A stretch of DNA of 64,000 nt from Reyranella humidisoli (lineage in GTDB: Bacteria > Pseudomonadota > Alphaproteobacteria > Reyranellales > Reyranellaceae): NCBI RefSeq assembly GCF_019039055.1, contig NZ_JAHOPB010000003.1:62001-126000 (forward strand), in the 5' to 3' direction. The notes under the pieces are model-generated. The model saw only the letters and a list, made by a program, of their open reading frames with translations. It was not told the DNA's origin and searched no databases. Position 1 is the first letter of the stretch. Each line of letters opens with the position of its first letter. The position numbers and the translations under genes are program-made. Positions 8,971 through 18,004 of the stretch are shown here, in pieces.

Positions 8971-9963
8971 ATGACCTGTCGAATATACGGCTCGGAACTG
9001 TCGCCCTACTCGGTGAAAGTCCGGTCCTTCTTCCGCTACAAGAACATCGACCACGACTGGATCCCGCGCTCGCCCGCGGTGCAGGCGGAGTTCCAGAAGT
9101 ATGCCAAGCTGCCTCTCGTCCCGCTGGTCGTGACGCCGGAAGGCGAGGGCATCCAGGATTCCACGCCCATCCTCGAACGCTTCGAGGCCTCGCATCCCGA
9201 GCCGTCCGTAATCCCCGACGATCCGGCGCTCGCCTTCGTCTCGGCGCTCCTCGAAGAGTATGGCGACGAGTGGGGCAACAAGTGGATGTTCCACTATCGC
9301 TGGCGCTACCAGCCGGACGTCTGGTCGACGGCGGAACGGATCGCCCTGCAGATGATGGGCGCGCAGGGCACTCTTGCCGTGGCGCAGGCGCGTGCGGCCG
9401 TCGCCGATCGCATGACTGGCCGGCTGGGCTTCGTCGGATCGAACCAGCAGACGGAGCCGGTCATCGAGGCCTCCTTCGCGAAGGCGCTGGGTCTGATCGA
9501 GGCGCATCTGGCGTCGCGCCCTTATCTATTAGGCGGCCGGCCGGCGATGGCTGACTTTGGCCTGTGGGCGCAGCTCTATGAAGCGGCCACCGACCCGACG
9601 CCCGGGGCGATCATGCGTGCTTCCGCCCCCAACGTGATGGGCTGGATCCAGCGCATGGTCGCACCTCGGGCCGAAGGCGGGTTCGAGCCGCTGGCGGCGC
9701 TCGCGCCAACGCTGACGCCGCTTCTCGCTCAGGAAGTCGGGGCGCTTTTCCTGCCCTGGTCGGCAGCCAACGCGGCCGCCATCGGGCATGGCCACAAGAG
9801 CTTCACGATCAGTCTCGGCGGAGCGGAGTGGACGCAGGAGCCGCAGAAATACCATGCGCGTTCGCTGGCCGAGATTCGCCGCAAGTTTGCGGCCGCGAAG
9901 GCAGCAATGGGTCTTGAGCCGCTGCTGGCAGCGACGGGTTGCCTGGTGGGCCTCGCCGGCTAA
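8971..9963 (+). CDS. glutathione S-transferase family protein (long form)
   Basis: A 330-residue protein whose first 80 residues form a thioredoxin-like GST domain (IYGSELSPYSVKVRSFFRYKNI, LPLVPLVVTPEGE, IQDSTPILERFE). A long helical region follows, including RPYLLGGRPAMADFGLWAQL, a GST C-terminal domain. It is longer than standard GSTs by about 100 residues, the extra part being the C-terminal region with LGGAEWTQEPQKYHARSL. The start is eight bases after corA. The end overlaps by four bases with the end of the convergent TauE-like gene. Substrate unknown. Confidence 0.8.
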   Translation: MTCRIYGSELSPYSVKVRSFFRYKNIDHDWIPRSPAVQAEFQKYAKLPLVPLVVTPEGEGIQDSTPILERFEASHPEPSVIPDDPALAFVSALLEEYGDEWGNKWMFHYRWRYQPDVWSTAERIALQMMGAQGTLAVAQARAAVADRMTGRLGFVGSNQQTEPVIEASFAKALGLIEAHLASRPYLLGGRPAMADFGLWAQLYEAATDPTPGAIMRASAPNVMGWIQRMVAPRAEGGFEPLAALAPTLTPLLAQEVGALFLPWSAANAAAIGHGHKSFTISLGGAEWTQEPQKYHARSLAEIRRKFAAAKAAMGLEPLLAATGCLVGLAG

Positions 9964-10706
9964 CGCAGAGACGTCAGGATCAGCGTCAGGCCGGACAGGC
10001 AGAGCAGGGCGAGCAGGATGCGGCGGAACTGCGCATCGTTGATGCGGCCGTAGAGCGCCAGGCCGATGCGCGCCCCGATCAGCGTCGTCGGCACGGTGAT
10101 GGCGGCCCAGATAAGGAACGTCCGGTCGAGAAAGCCTGCGATCACGGCCGAGACGAGGGCCAGGAACAACACGCTCATGTTGAAGGGCTGGTTGACGCCG
10201 CGCTGCTCGTCCTTGCCGAAGCCGCGCAGCTGCGCCCAGATCGCGGGGGCCGGGCCGCTGAGGCTCGCCATGCCGCCCAGCACGCCGCCGACCAGGCCCA
10301 CGGCCGCGTCGGCCGCTCGACCGCCGCCCGTGATGACGGGCGGGCGTCGCACGATGGCCATCCAGGCGCTGTAGACAATCAGGAGGATGCCGACGCCGAC
10401 CTTGAGCGGCTCCGGCTTCAAATGATGGAGAAGGAGTGTACCCATCGGCACGCCGACGATTCCGGCCGCCAGCATTGGCCAGAGACGCGACCAGCGCACG
10501 CCGCTCCAGATGCGGGGCAAGGACTGGATGTGGCCGGCGACGCCGCAGAGGGCGGTGAGGGGGGCGGCCGTGATGGGCGACATGGCCTGCAGCCAGAAGC
10601 CCAGCGCCACCAGCGCGTAGCCGGTGCCGCTCAATCCGTTGACGAAGCCCGCGGCCAGCGCCCCGGCGACGACGATCGCGATGTCGCCGGGGGGAGGCAG
10701 GGGCAC
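9960..10706 (-). CDS. TauE/SafE family sulfite/organosulfonate-type membrane permease
   Basis: A 248-residue membrane protein with about seven to eight hydrophobic segments. The N-terminus has the repeat-like motif AGFVNGLSGTGYALV, and a related motif, GLVGGVLGGMASLSGP, appears after the middle, the internal duplication typical of TauE/SafE (DUF81) proteins. Members export sulfite, sulfolactate or related small anions. The gene follows glutaryl-CoA dehydrogenase by five bases on the same strand, so they are likely cotranscribed. The substrate is not determined. Confidence 0.85.
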   Translation of the reverse strand: MPLPPPGDIAIVVAGALAAGFVNGLSGTGYALVALGFWLQAMSPITAAPLTALCGVAGHIQSLPRIWSGVRWSRLWPMLAAGIVGVPMGTLLLHHLKPEPLKVGVGILLIVYSAWMAIVRRPPVITGGGRAADAAVGLVGGVLGGMASLSGPAPAIWAQLRGFGKDEQRGVNQPFNMSVLFLALVSAVIAGFLDRTFLIWAAITVPTTLIGARIGLALYGRINDAQFRRILLALLCLSGLTLILTSLR

Positions 10707-10711
10707 GCCGC

Positions 10712-11947
10712 TCAGGCTCCGGTGCTGAACGCCTGCATGCCGGTGATGGCGCGGCCGAGGATCAGCGCATGGACGTCATGCGTGCCCTCGTAGGTGTTCA
10801 CCGCCTCGAGGTTCATGGCGTGACGGATCACGTGATACTCGTCCGAAACGCCGTTGCCGCCATGCATGTCGCGGGCAACGCGGGCGATGTCGAGCGCCTT
10901 GCCGCAATTGTTGCGCTTGATCAGCGAGATCATCTCCGGCTGGGCGTGGCCCTTGTCCTTCAGTCGGCCGACCCGCACGCAGGCCTGGAGGCCGAGCGCG
11001 ATCTCCGTCTGCATGTCGGCGAGCTTCTTCTGGATGAGCTGCGTCGCGGCCAGCGGCCGGCCGAACTGCTTGCGCTCCATCGTGTAGTTGCGCGCCTGCT
11101 TCCAGCAGAATTCGGCGGCACCCATGGCGCCCCAGGCGATGCCGTAGCGGGCGTTGTTGAGGCAGCCGAACGGCCCGCCGAGACCGGCAACATTGGGCAT
11201 CATATTCTCGACCGGCACGAAGACGTCTTCGAGCATGATGGCGCCGGTCACCGAGGCGCGCAGGCTGAACTTGCCCTCGATCTTCGGCGTCTCGATGCCC
11301 TTCCAGGCGCGTTCGAGGATGAAGCCACGGATCGCCCCGCCGTCGAGCTTGGCCCAGATGACCAGCACATCGGCGATCGGCGAGTTGGTGATCCACATCT
11401 TGGAGCCGGAGAGCTTGAAGCCGCCGGGCACCGTCACGGCGCGGGTCTTCATGCCGCCGGGATCGGAGCCGTGGTCGGGCTCGGTGAGGCCGAAGCAGCC
11501 GACCCATTCGCCGGTGGCGAGCTTGGGCAGGTACTTCATGCGCTGCTCTTCGCTGCCATAGGCATAGATCGGATGCATGACCAGCGAGGACTGCACGCTC
11601 ATCGCCGAGCGGTAGCCCGAATCGACGCGCTCGACTTCGCGGGCGACCAGCCCGTAGGTCGTGTAGTTGGCGCCGGCGCAGCCGTACTTCTCCGGCAGGG
11701 TCGAGCCCAGCAGGCCGAGCGCGCCGAACTCATTCATGATCTCGCGATCGAACCTCTCGTTGCGGTTTGCCAGCAGGACGCGCGGCATCAGCTTGTCCTG
11801 GCAATAGTCGCGCGCCACGTCGCGGATCGCGATCTCATCCTCGGTGAGCTGGTCGTCGAGGAAGAACGGGTCCTCCCAGTCGAAGGGCTTGGCATCGGCG
11901 GTGATGCCCTTGGCGGCGCTCTTGATCGGGGTGGCGGCGTTGGCCAT
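10712..11947 (-). CDS. gcdH: glutaryl-CoA dehydrogenase
   Basis: A 411-residue acyl-CoA dehydrogenase of the glutaryl-CoA type, which oxidises and decarboxylates glutaryl-CoA to crotonyl-CoA in lysine and tryptophan breakdown. Diagnostic features are FDWEDPFFLDDQLTEDE near the start, CFGLTEPDHGSDPGGM, SGSKMWITNSPIADV, ERKQFGRPL, and NTYEGTHDVHALILGRAITG at the end, whose Glu is the catalytic base and whose THD replaces the TNE of other family members. AGGAG precedes the ATG at 11947. A 58-base gap separates it from the ABC transporter genes upstream, which may share the transcript. Confidence 0.95.
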   Translation of the reverse strand: MANAATPIKSAAKGITADAKPFDWEDPFFLDDQLTEDEIAIRDVARDYCQDKLMPRVLLANRNERFDREIMNEFGALGLLGSTLPEKYGCAGANYTTYGLVAREVERVDSGYRSAMSVQSSLVMHPIYAYGSEEQRMKYLPKLATGEWVGCFGLTEPDHGSDPGGMKTRAVTVPGGFKLSGSKMWITNSPIADVLVIWAKLDGGAIRGFILERAWKGIETPKIEGKFSLRASVTGAIMLEDVFVPVENMMPNVAGLGGPFGCLNNARYGIAWGAMGAAEFCWKQARNYTMERKQFGRPLAATQLIQKKLADMQTEIALGLQACVRVGRLKDKGHAQPEMISLIKRNNCGKALDIARVARDMHGGNGVSDEYHVIRHAMNLEAVNTYEGTHDVHALILGRAITGMQAFSTGA

Positions 11948-12005
11948 GTCTGCTCCTGGCTATTTCGCCCGCGTCTTATCAGGCAGGGCGTGCCGCGCCA
12001 ACGGG

Positions 12006-12806
12006 CTAAAGAGTCGTACCGGCGCCGGTTTTGCCTGTCAGTGCCCGGAAAAGCTCGAGGTTGAGCTTGCCGAAGGCCTCGGTGGCCCGCAGTTCCACGG
12101 TGCGCGGGCGCGGCAGGTCGATGCGGAGGTCTGCCGCCATGCGGCCCGGACGGGCCGACATGACGATCACGCGATCGGACAGGAAGACCGCCTCTGGAAT
12201 GGAATGGGTGACGAAGAGCACGGTCTTGCGGGCCTCCCGGGCGAGGTCCTTCTCGCCCCAGATGCGCAGCAGCTCCAGGGCCATGTCGTCCCGCGTCATG
12301 GCGTCCAGGGCGCCGAACGGCTCGTCCATCAGCAGGAGCGGCGGGTCGAGGAGCAGGGCGCGGCAAAGGGCGGCGCGTTGCTGCATGCCGCCCGACAGTT
12401 CGCGCGGCAACTTGGGTCCGAAGCCGGCGAGGCCGGCCATCTCCAGGAGTTGCTCGGCGCGGGAACGAAACTTCGCCGGATCCTTGCCGGCGAGTTCGGC
12501 CGGCAGCAGCACGTTCTCCAGGATGGAGCGCCATTTCAGCAGAATCGGGGCCTGGAAGACCATGCCGATATCGGGGATCGGCTGGGTCACCGTCCGGCCC
12601 GCCACCGTGATCGTGCCGCGCGTGGCCGGCCGCAGCCCGGCCACGATCCGCAGCAGGGTCGACTTTCCGCAGCCACTCGGGCCGACCAGCGAGACGAACT
12701 CGCCGGCGCCAATGGACGCGGAAATACCGGCGAGGGCCTCTACCGGGCCGCTCGCCGCCTGATACGTCATGCCGACCTCGTGGAGGTCGATCAGTCCCTT
12801 GTTCAC
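12006..12806 (-). CDS. ABC transporter ATP-binding protein (nitrate/sulfonate/taurine type)
   Basis: A 266-residue ATPase of the SsuB/TauB group. Walker A is GPSGCGKST, the Q-loop is MVFQAPIL, the signature is LSGGMQQR, and Walker B is LLLMDEPFGALD. The switch His lies in LFVTHSIPEAV. The gene is third in the operon, after the permease and the binding protein, starting 18 bases after the binding protein's stop. It energises import through the adjacent permease. Substrates of this transporter group include sulfonates, nitrate, pyrimidine precursors and aromatic acids. Confidence 0.92.
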   Translation of the reverse strand: MNKGLIDLHEVGMTYQAASGPVEALAGISASIGAGEFVSLVGPSGCGKSTLLRIVAGLRPATRGTITVAGRTVTQPIPDIGMVFQAPILLKWRSILENVLLPAELAGKDPAKFRSRAEQLLEMAGLAGFGPKLPRELSGGMQQRAALCRALLLDPPLLLMDEPFGALDAMTRDDMALELLRIWGEKDLAREARKTVLFVTHSIPEAVFLSDRVIVMSARPGRMAADLRIDLPRPRTVELRATEAFGKLNLELFRALTGKTGAGTTL

Positions 12807-12824
12807 GCGACGCGACTGGCTGGA

Positions 12825-13811
12825 TCAGTTCGGCATCGCGACCTTGGTGAAGAACTCGGTCGAGTAGACGTCCTTGCACTCGACCTTCTTCGGCAGGCCC
12901 ATGTAGGCGTTCACCAGGTCGACCGAGTCGCACATCTTCTTCTCGTCGATCCAGCCGATGCCGTTCTTGGCGTAGCGATCGGTCTTCATCAGGCCGAGGC
13001 CGATCAGCATGTTCGGCGTCATCACCTCGACGTCCACCTCGGGCACGCGCTTCTTCAGGATCTCCATCGCGGCCTTCGGGTCGGCCATGACGTCCCGCCA
13101 GCCCATGTAGGAGGCCTCGAGGAAGTCCTTCAGGGCCTTCGGCTTGTCCTTCATCGTCTTGGCGCTGGCGATGATCGACATGGAATACATGTCGAAGCCG
13201 AAATCCGCCCACGGCATCATCACCACGTTGCCCTTGCCGGCGGCCTTCTCGTAGAGCGGCAGGCCGGTGCTGTAGTCACCGACGCCGTCGACGCGCTTCT
13301 CGGCGACGGCGGCGATCTTGGCGGCGGGCTCGATGTTCACCCACGCGACCTTGGACGGATCGATGCCGTTCAACTTGGCGAAGGCCGGGAACATCTGGCG
13401 CTGCGAATCGCCCGGAGGCGCCGCGAGCGTCTTGCCTTCCAGGTCCTTGGGCTTGGAGAGGGGCTTCTCCTTCAGGCTGAAGATGTTGAGCGGTGTCTTG
13501 TCGAACACCATGCCGACCGTCTTCACGGTCGTGCCGCGGCCGACCGAGGCGATGACGACGGCGGCGTCGGCGAGGCCGGCATCGGCGCGGCCGGTGTCGA
13601 CCTTGGCGATCGAATCGCCCGAGCCCTTGGAGTTCTCCAGCGTCACGTCGAGGCCCTTGGCCTTGTAGTAGCCCTTGTCGAGCGCGACCCAGTAGGCGGC
13701 ATGATCGCCGACCGCGAACCAGTTGAGTGCGAAGGTGAACTTCTCCTGCGCCGAGGCGGCGCCGGAGGTGGCCAGAAGCGCGGCCAATGCGAGCGATAGT
13801 GTGCGAGTCAT
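12825..13811 (-). CDS. ABC transporter substrate-binding protein, NMT1/THI5/SsuA-like
   Basis: A 328-residue periplasmic protein with a Sec signal peptide (MTRTLSLALAALLATSGAASA, cut before QEKF). The mature start, FTFALNWFAVGDHAAYWVA, is typical of NMT1/THI5-like binding proteins, as are DVTLENSKGSGDS and LADAAVV. It lies between the permease and ATPase genes and should deliver the ligand to them. The ligand is unknown; the linked glutaryl-CoA dehydrogenase suggests a carboxylate or aromatic compound only weakly. Confidence 0.92.
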   Translation of the reverse strand: MTRTLSLALAALLATSGAASAQEKFTFALNWFAVGDHAAYWVALDKGYYKAKGLDVTLENSKGSGDSIAKVDTGRADAGLADAAVVIASVGRGTTVKTVGMVFDKTPLNIFSLKEKPLSKPKDLEGKTLAAPPGDSQRQMFPAFAKLNGIDPSKVAWVNIEPAAKIAAVAEKRVDGVGDYSTGLPLYEKAAGKGNVVMMPWADFGFDMYSMSIIASAKTMKDKPKALKDFLEASYMGWRDVMADPKAAMEILKKRVPEVDVEVMTPNMLIGLGLMKTDRYAKNGIGWIDEKKMCDSVDLVNAYMGLPKKVECKDVYSTEFFTKVAMPN

Positions 13812-13839
13812 AACGGTCTCCCTTTTCCCATCCCCGAAC

Positions 13840-14607
13840 TCAGTCGACGCCCTCGGCCCACGGGGCCCAGAGATGCGCCAGCAATACGACGGCGCCGTAG
13901 AGCACGAGGCCCACGACGGAAATCCAGACCAGGGCCGCGAACGCCACGGAGGTGTTCATGCTGCTCTGCGTGGTGACGATGACGTAGCCCAGGCCGCGCT
14001 GGGAGGCGACGAACTCGCCGACGATCGCGCCCACTACGGCGGCGGTCGCCGTGATCTTCAGCGCGCTCAGGATGTAGGGGAGCGCGTTCGGAATGCGGAT
14101 CTTGACGAAGATCTTCCATTTCGGCGCGTTGAAGACGCGGCCGAGGTCGAGCATGTCGGGCTCGACCTGGGACAGGCCGACGGCGGTGTTGATGACCACC
14201 GGGAAGAAGCCGATGAGCGCCCCCATCAGCATGTTGGGGAAGATGCCGTAGCCCATCCAGATCAGGAACAGCGGCGCGATCGCCACTTTGGGCAGCGTGT
14301 TCACGAATACGAGGAACGGCACGAGGGCGTTGGCGAGGATGGGCGACCAGGCTATGGCGACACCCAGGGCGACGCCGACCACGGCGGCCATCAGGAAGGC
14401 GCCGATGATCTCGAATGTCGTGGTCCAGAGATGTGGCCACCAGGCGGTGTCGCCGTGCCAGAGTGCATTCCAGACCGAGAGCGGCGCGGGCAGGAGATAC
14501 TCGCGGATGTTGCCGAAGGTGACGGCGGCCTGCCAACTCGCGAGCAGGAAAGCGAACAGAGCGAGGGTCGGCCAGTATTGCCGACTGAGCGCACCCAGTT
14601 TCGTCAT
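13840..14607 (-). CDS. ABC transporter permease (SsuC/TauC type)
   Basis: A 255-residue membrane protein with about six hydrophobic segments and the cytoplasmic coupling motif of BPD-type permeases (EFVASQRGLGYVI, preceded by IRIPNALPYILSALKI). The ATG at 14607 gives MTKLGAL; a GTG six bases upstream is also possible. It is the first gene of the permease, binding protein, ATPase operon. About 110 bases separate its start from the divergent isomerase gene, so both promoters must lie in 14608-14715. Confidence 0.92.
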   Translation of the reverse strand: MTKLGALSRQYWPTLALFAFLLASWQAAVTFGNIREYLLPAPLSVWNALWHGDTAWWPHLWTTTFEIIGAFLMAAVVGVALGVAIAWSPILANALVPFLVFVNTLPKVAIAPLFLIWMGYGIFPNMLMGALIGFFPVVINTAVGLSQVEPDMLDLGRVFNAPKWKIFVKIRIPNALPYILSALKITATAAVVGAIVGEFVASQRGLGYVIVTTQSSMNTSVAFAALVWISVVGLVLYGAVVLLAHLWAPWAEGVD

Positions 14608-14715
14608 GCGCACGATGCGATGAACCTGTTCACCGCTTTCGTCCCGCTGATATCATGCAGCCCCATGCGATGAGACTGGCGAACGCGCATTTGCCCGTCA
14701 AGGCGAGGTTCGTCC

Positions 14716-15534
14716 GTGAAGCTTTCCCTCTGCAATGAAGTCATCCGCGACCTTCCGTTCGAGCGCCAGTGCGCCCTGGCGGCGGCGCTCGGCTACAAGG
14801 GTCTCGAAGTCGCGCCCTTCACCCTGGACGACGATGCATGGCGCATGCCGGCGGCGCGGCGCGCCGAGATCCGGCGGGCCTGCAGCGATGCGGGCCTCGT
14901 GGTGAGCGGCCTGCACTGGCTGCTGGCGGCGCCCGCCGGGCTGTCGATCGCGAGCGCCGACAGGGCCGTCTGGCAACGCAGTCTCGACGTGATGCTGGCG
15001 TCGGTCGATCTCTGCGCCGAGCTGGGTGGTGCCTACCTCGTCCACGGTTCGCCGGCCCAGCGCCGTGTGGCCCTGCCCGATGATGCGAAGCGGGTTGAGG
15101 AAGCCTGGACCGCCGCCGCGGCTTCCTCGGAGAAGGCGGGCGTCGTCTATTGCCTGGAGCCGCTGGCCCGGCCGGAGTGCAACTTTGTGAACACCCTGGC
15201 GGAAGCTGAAGCCGTCGTCCGACGGATTGGAAGCCCGGCCTTCCGGTTGATGGTCGACACGCTGGCGTCGAGCCTGGAAGAGAAGGAGCCGGTCGCTGAC
15301 GTCATCCGTCGCTGGATGCCGACCGGGCTGATGGCCCATGTCCAGTTCAACGACCGCAACAAGCGCGGGCCGGGCGAGGGCGCCGACAGGTTCGCGCCCG
15401 TCGTCCAGGCCTTGCGCGACACCGGCTATGAGGGCTGGGTCGCCATGGAGCCTTTCGTTTACGAGCCCGACGGCCCGACCTGCGCGGCGCGCATGATCGG
15501 CTACGTGCAGGGCCTGCTGGAGCAAAACCCATGA
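14716..15534 (+). CDS. sugar phosphate isomerase/epimerase family TIM-barrel protein
   Basis: A 272-residue AP-endonuclease-2/xylose-isomerase-like TIM barrel, starting at the GTG at 14716 after AAGGCGAGG. Features include LCNEVI at the first strand, GYKGLEVAPF, GLHWLLAAP, YLVHGSP, YCLEPLARPE with a probable metal-binding Glu, LMVDT, and AHVQFNDRN plus GWVAMEPF for later metal ligands. Hydroxypyruvate isomerases and tagatose or inosose epimerases have this fold. It is the first gene of a tightly coupled operon and overlaps the next start as ATGA. The substrate is probably a ketose or sugar acid, which is inference. Confidence 0.85.
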   Translation: MKLSLCNEVIRDLPFERQCALAAALGYKGLEVAPFTLDDDAWRMPAARRAEIRRACSDAGLVVSGLHWLLAAPAGLSIASADRAVWQRSLDVMLASVDLCAELGGAYLVHGSPAQRRVALPDDAKRVEEAWTAAAASSEKAGVVYCLEPLARPECNFVNTLAEAEAVVRRIGSPAFRLMVDTLASSLEEKEPVADVIRRWMPTGLMAHVQFNDRNKRGPGEGADRFAPVVQALRDTGYEGWVAMEPFVYEPDGPTCAARMIGYVQGLLEQNP

Positions 15535-16976
15535 AAGTGAAGGTTGAGGCGGTCGACCGCTTCGAGCGAGACCACCGCCTGCGCCTGCCGTTCCGTTTCG
15601 GCGTCATCACGGTGACACAGGGCATCCAGGCGATCATTCGTGTGCAGATCGTGCTGGAGGACGGTCGCAAGAGCGAAGGCGTGGCCGCCGAGGCGCTGGG
15701 CGCCAAGTGGTTCGAGAAGAGTCCGGACTTCTCCGATGCGCAGAATCTCGACCAGCTCCGTCAGGCGCTGCAACTCGCCATCGACCACTACGTGGCGCGC
15801 GGCTTCGATACGCCGTTCGGCCTCTACGCCGGCAGCTATCGCCAGCAGATCGCGCGTGGTGCCGAGCTCGGCCTCAATCCATTGGTCGCTTCATACGGTC
15901 CGGCACTGCTCGACCGCGCGATCATCGATGCTGTAGGCAAAGCGACGGGGCAGTCCTTCGCGCAGATGATCGCGGCCAACGTGCCGGGGATCGCCGCGAC
16001 GGACCTGACGCCGGACGTGGAGGCGGCGCATCTGGCGGGTTTCCTCGCGGGCTTGAAGCCGCGATCCTCGATCGATCTTCGCCATACGGTGGGCCTGGTC
16101 GATCCGCTGACGACGGCGGAGAGGCCGGCGTCGGAACGCGTGAACGACGGCTTGCCGGAGACGCTGGAGGAGGTCGTCTCCCATTATCGCGGGCGGTATT
16201 ACAAGCTGAAGGTCGGCGGCGACATCAAGGCCGATCTCGACCGGCTGACACGCATCGCCTCGGTGCTGGATGCGGCAGCGGGCGACTACAAGGTCACGTT
16301 CGACGGCAACGAGCAGTACGATGATGTCGACGGCATCGTCGAACTGTGGCGCAAGGTCGAGGAGACACCGGCGCTGGCGAGGATGGTGAAGGCGACACTG
16401 TTCATCGAGCAGCCGATCAAGCGCCAGGCGGCGCTCAGCAGGCCGGTCACGGCACTGGCCAAGTATCGCCCGGTCATCATCGACGAGTCCGACGGCGAGT
16501 TGTCGACGTTCCCCGAAGCGCTCAAGCTCGGCTATGCCGGCGTTTCGAGCAAGAACTGCAAGGGGTTCTACAAGTCGATCCTGAACGCCGCGCGCGTCGC
16601 GAAGCTCGGTCCCGGTTACTTCATGTCGGCCGAGGACCTGACGACGCAGCCCGGCGTGAGTGTCCAGCAGGATCTCGCGCTGGTCTCGCTGCTGGGCCTC
16701 ACCCATGTCGAGCGCAACGCCCATCATTTCATCGACGGCATGTCTTCGGCGTCCGATGCCGAGCAGAACGCCTTCGTGACTGCGCATCCCGATCTCTACG
16801 AGCGGCAACCGGGCAAGCCGGCGCGGCTCAAGGTCAACAACGGGGCCCTGGCGCTGGGTTCGCTGGGCTGCCCGGGCTTCGCCGTCGGCGTCGATCTCGA
16901 CTTCGCAGCGCTTCGGTCGATGCCCGCCGCACCGCGCGAGCGGCTGACGCCGGCCCACCCTGGAGGCAAGAAATGA
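15531..16976 (+). CDS. enolase-superfamily protein (mandelate racemase/muconate lactonizing-like)
   Basis: A 481-residue protein with the catalytic layout of the enolase superfamily: K225 and K227 in YYKLKVGG (KxK acid/base), metal ligands D258 in TFDGNE, E293 in FIEQPI and D318 in IIDESDGE, and a second-side Lys at K341 in SSKNCKG. That arrangement resembles the muconate-lactonizing subgroup. It is about 100 residues longer than typical members, with extra sequence before the barrel. Likely chemistry is proton abstraction alpha to a carboxylate (dehydration or epimerisation). It overlaps both neighbours as ATGA, so it is cotranslated with the isomerase and the epimerase-like gene. Confidence 0.85.
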   Translation: MKVKVEAVDRFERDHRLRLPFRFGVITVTQGIQAIIRVQIVLEDGRKSEGVAAEALGAKWFEKSPDFSDAQNLDQLRQALQLAIDHYVARGFDTPFGLYAGSYRQQIARGAELGLNPLVASYGPALLDRAIIDAVGKATGQSFAQMIAANVPGIAATDLTPDVEAAHLAGFLAGLKPRSSIDLRHTVGLVDPLTTAERPASERVNDGLPETLEEVVSHYRGRYYKLKVGGDIKADLDRLTRIASVLDAAAGDYKVTFDGNEQYDDVDGIVELWRKVEETPALARMVKATLFIEQPIKRQAALSRPVTALAKYRPVIIDESDGELSTFPEALKLGYAGVSSKNCKGFYKSILNAARVAKLGPGYFMSAEDLTTQPGVSVQQDLALVSLLGLTHVERNAHHFIDGMSSASDAEQNAFVTAHPDLYERQPGKPARLKVNNGALALGSLGCPGFAVGVDLDFAALRSMPAAPRERLTPAHPGGKK

Positions 16977-18004
16977 GCGCCAATCTTCCCGCGCGTTTCG
17001 AAAGCGTCGAGGCCGTCGAGAACTTCATGACTGCCCCGTCGGCCGAGCTGGTCGCCGACCTGGCCGCGACGCCGGGCGACATTCTCGTGCTGGGTGTCGG
17101 CGGCAAGATGGGACCGACCCTGGCGCGCATGGCCAAGCGCGCGGCACCAACCAAGCGCATCATGGGCGTGGCACGCTTCAGCGAGCCCGGCGTGAAGGAA
17201 GCGCTGGAGAAAGCCGGCGTCGAGCCGATCGCGGCCGACCTGCTGGACCGTGCGGCGCTGGAGAGCCTGCCAACGGCGGCCAGTGTCGTGTTCATGGCCG
17301 GGCGCAAGTTCGGCGCGACGGGCGACGTGCCGCTCACCTGGGCGATGAACGTGCAGGTCCCGGCGATGGTCGCCGAGATCTTCAAGGAATCGCGCATCGT
17401 CGCCTTCTCGACGGGCTGCGTTTACCCGTTCGTGCCGGTCGACAGCGGCGGCGCCACGGAAGAGGTGCCGCCAGTTCCGCCCTCAGGCGACTACGCCAAC
17501 TCCTGCGTCGGGCGCGAGCGCATGTTCGAGTATTTCTCGGCACGCCACGGCACGCCGGGCCGGCTGTTCCGCCTGAACTATGCGATCGACATGCGCTACG
17601 GCGTCCTGCACGACGTCGGGCGCAAGGTGCGTGACGGCGAGCCGATCGACCTGTCGATGGGCCATGTGAACGTCATCTGGCAGGGCGATGCCAACTCCGT
17701 CGCGTTGCGCTGCCTCGCACGCGCCACGACACCCACCACGCCGATCAACGTCACGGGCCTGGAGACCATCGAGATCCGCCGGCTGGCGGCCGAATTCGGC
17801 AAGCTGCTGGGCAGGACGCCGACGCTCACCGGCAGGGAAGCGCCGACCGGCTGGCTGAACAACGCCAGGAAAATGGAGAAGGAGTTCGGGCCGCCGAGCG
17901 TGCCGCTCTCGAAGATGATCGAGTGGACGACCGACTGGCTGCAGCGCGACATGGCCACGCTGAACAAGCCCACGCACTACGAGGTGCGCGATGGCAAGTA
18001 CTGA
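16973..18004 (+). CDS. NAD-dependent epimerase/dehydratase family protein
   Basis: A 343-residue extended short-chain dehydrogenase-like protein. The ATG at 16973 overlaps the upstream stop (ATGA). The nucleotide-binding loop is VLGVGGKMGPTLARMA, an altered GxxGxxG, and FSTGCVYPF is followed by GDYANSCVGRERMFEYF. The usual catalytic YxxxK is not present in standard form: the matching segment has YANSCVGRE, so the Lys appears to be missing. Either the enzyme uses other residues or it is a non-classical reductase. It overlaps the GNAT gene by 14 bases. It is part of the catabolic operon. Confidence 0.82.
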   Translation: MSANLPARFESVEAVENFMTAPSAELVADLAATPGDILVLGVGGKMGPTLARMAKRAAPTKRIMGVARFSEPGVKEALEKAGVEPIAADLLDRAALESLPTAASVVFMAGRKFGATGDVPLTWAMNVQVPAMVAEIFKESRIVAFSTGCVYPFVPVDSGGATEEVPPVPPSGDYANSCVGRERMFEYFSARHGTPGRLFRLNYAIDMRYGVLHDVGRKVRDGEPIDLSMGHVNVIWQGDANSVALRCLARATTPTTPINVTGLETIEIRRLAAEFGKLLGRTPTLTGREAPTGWLNNARKMEKEFGPPSVPLSKMIEWTTDWLQRDMATLNKPTHYEVRDGKY

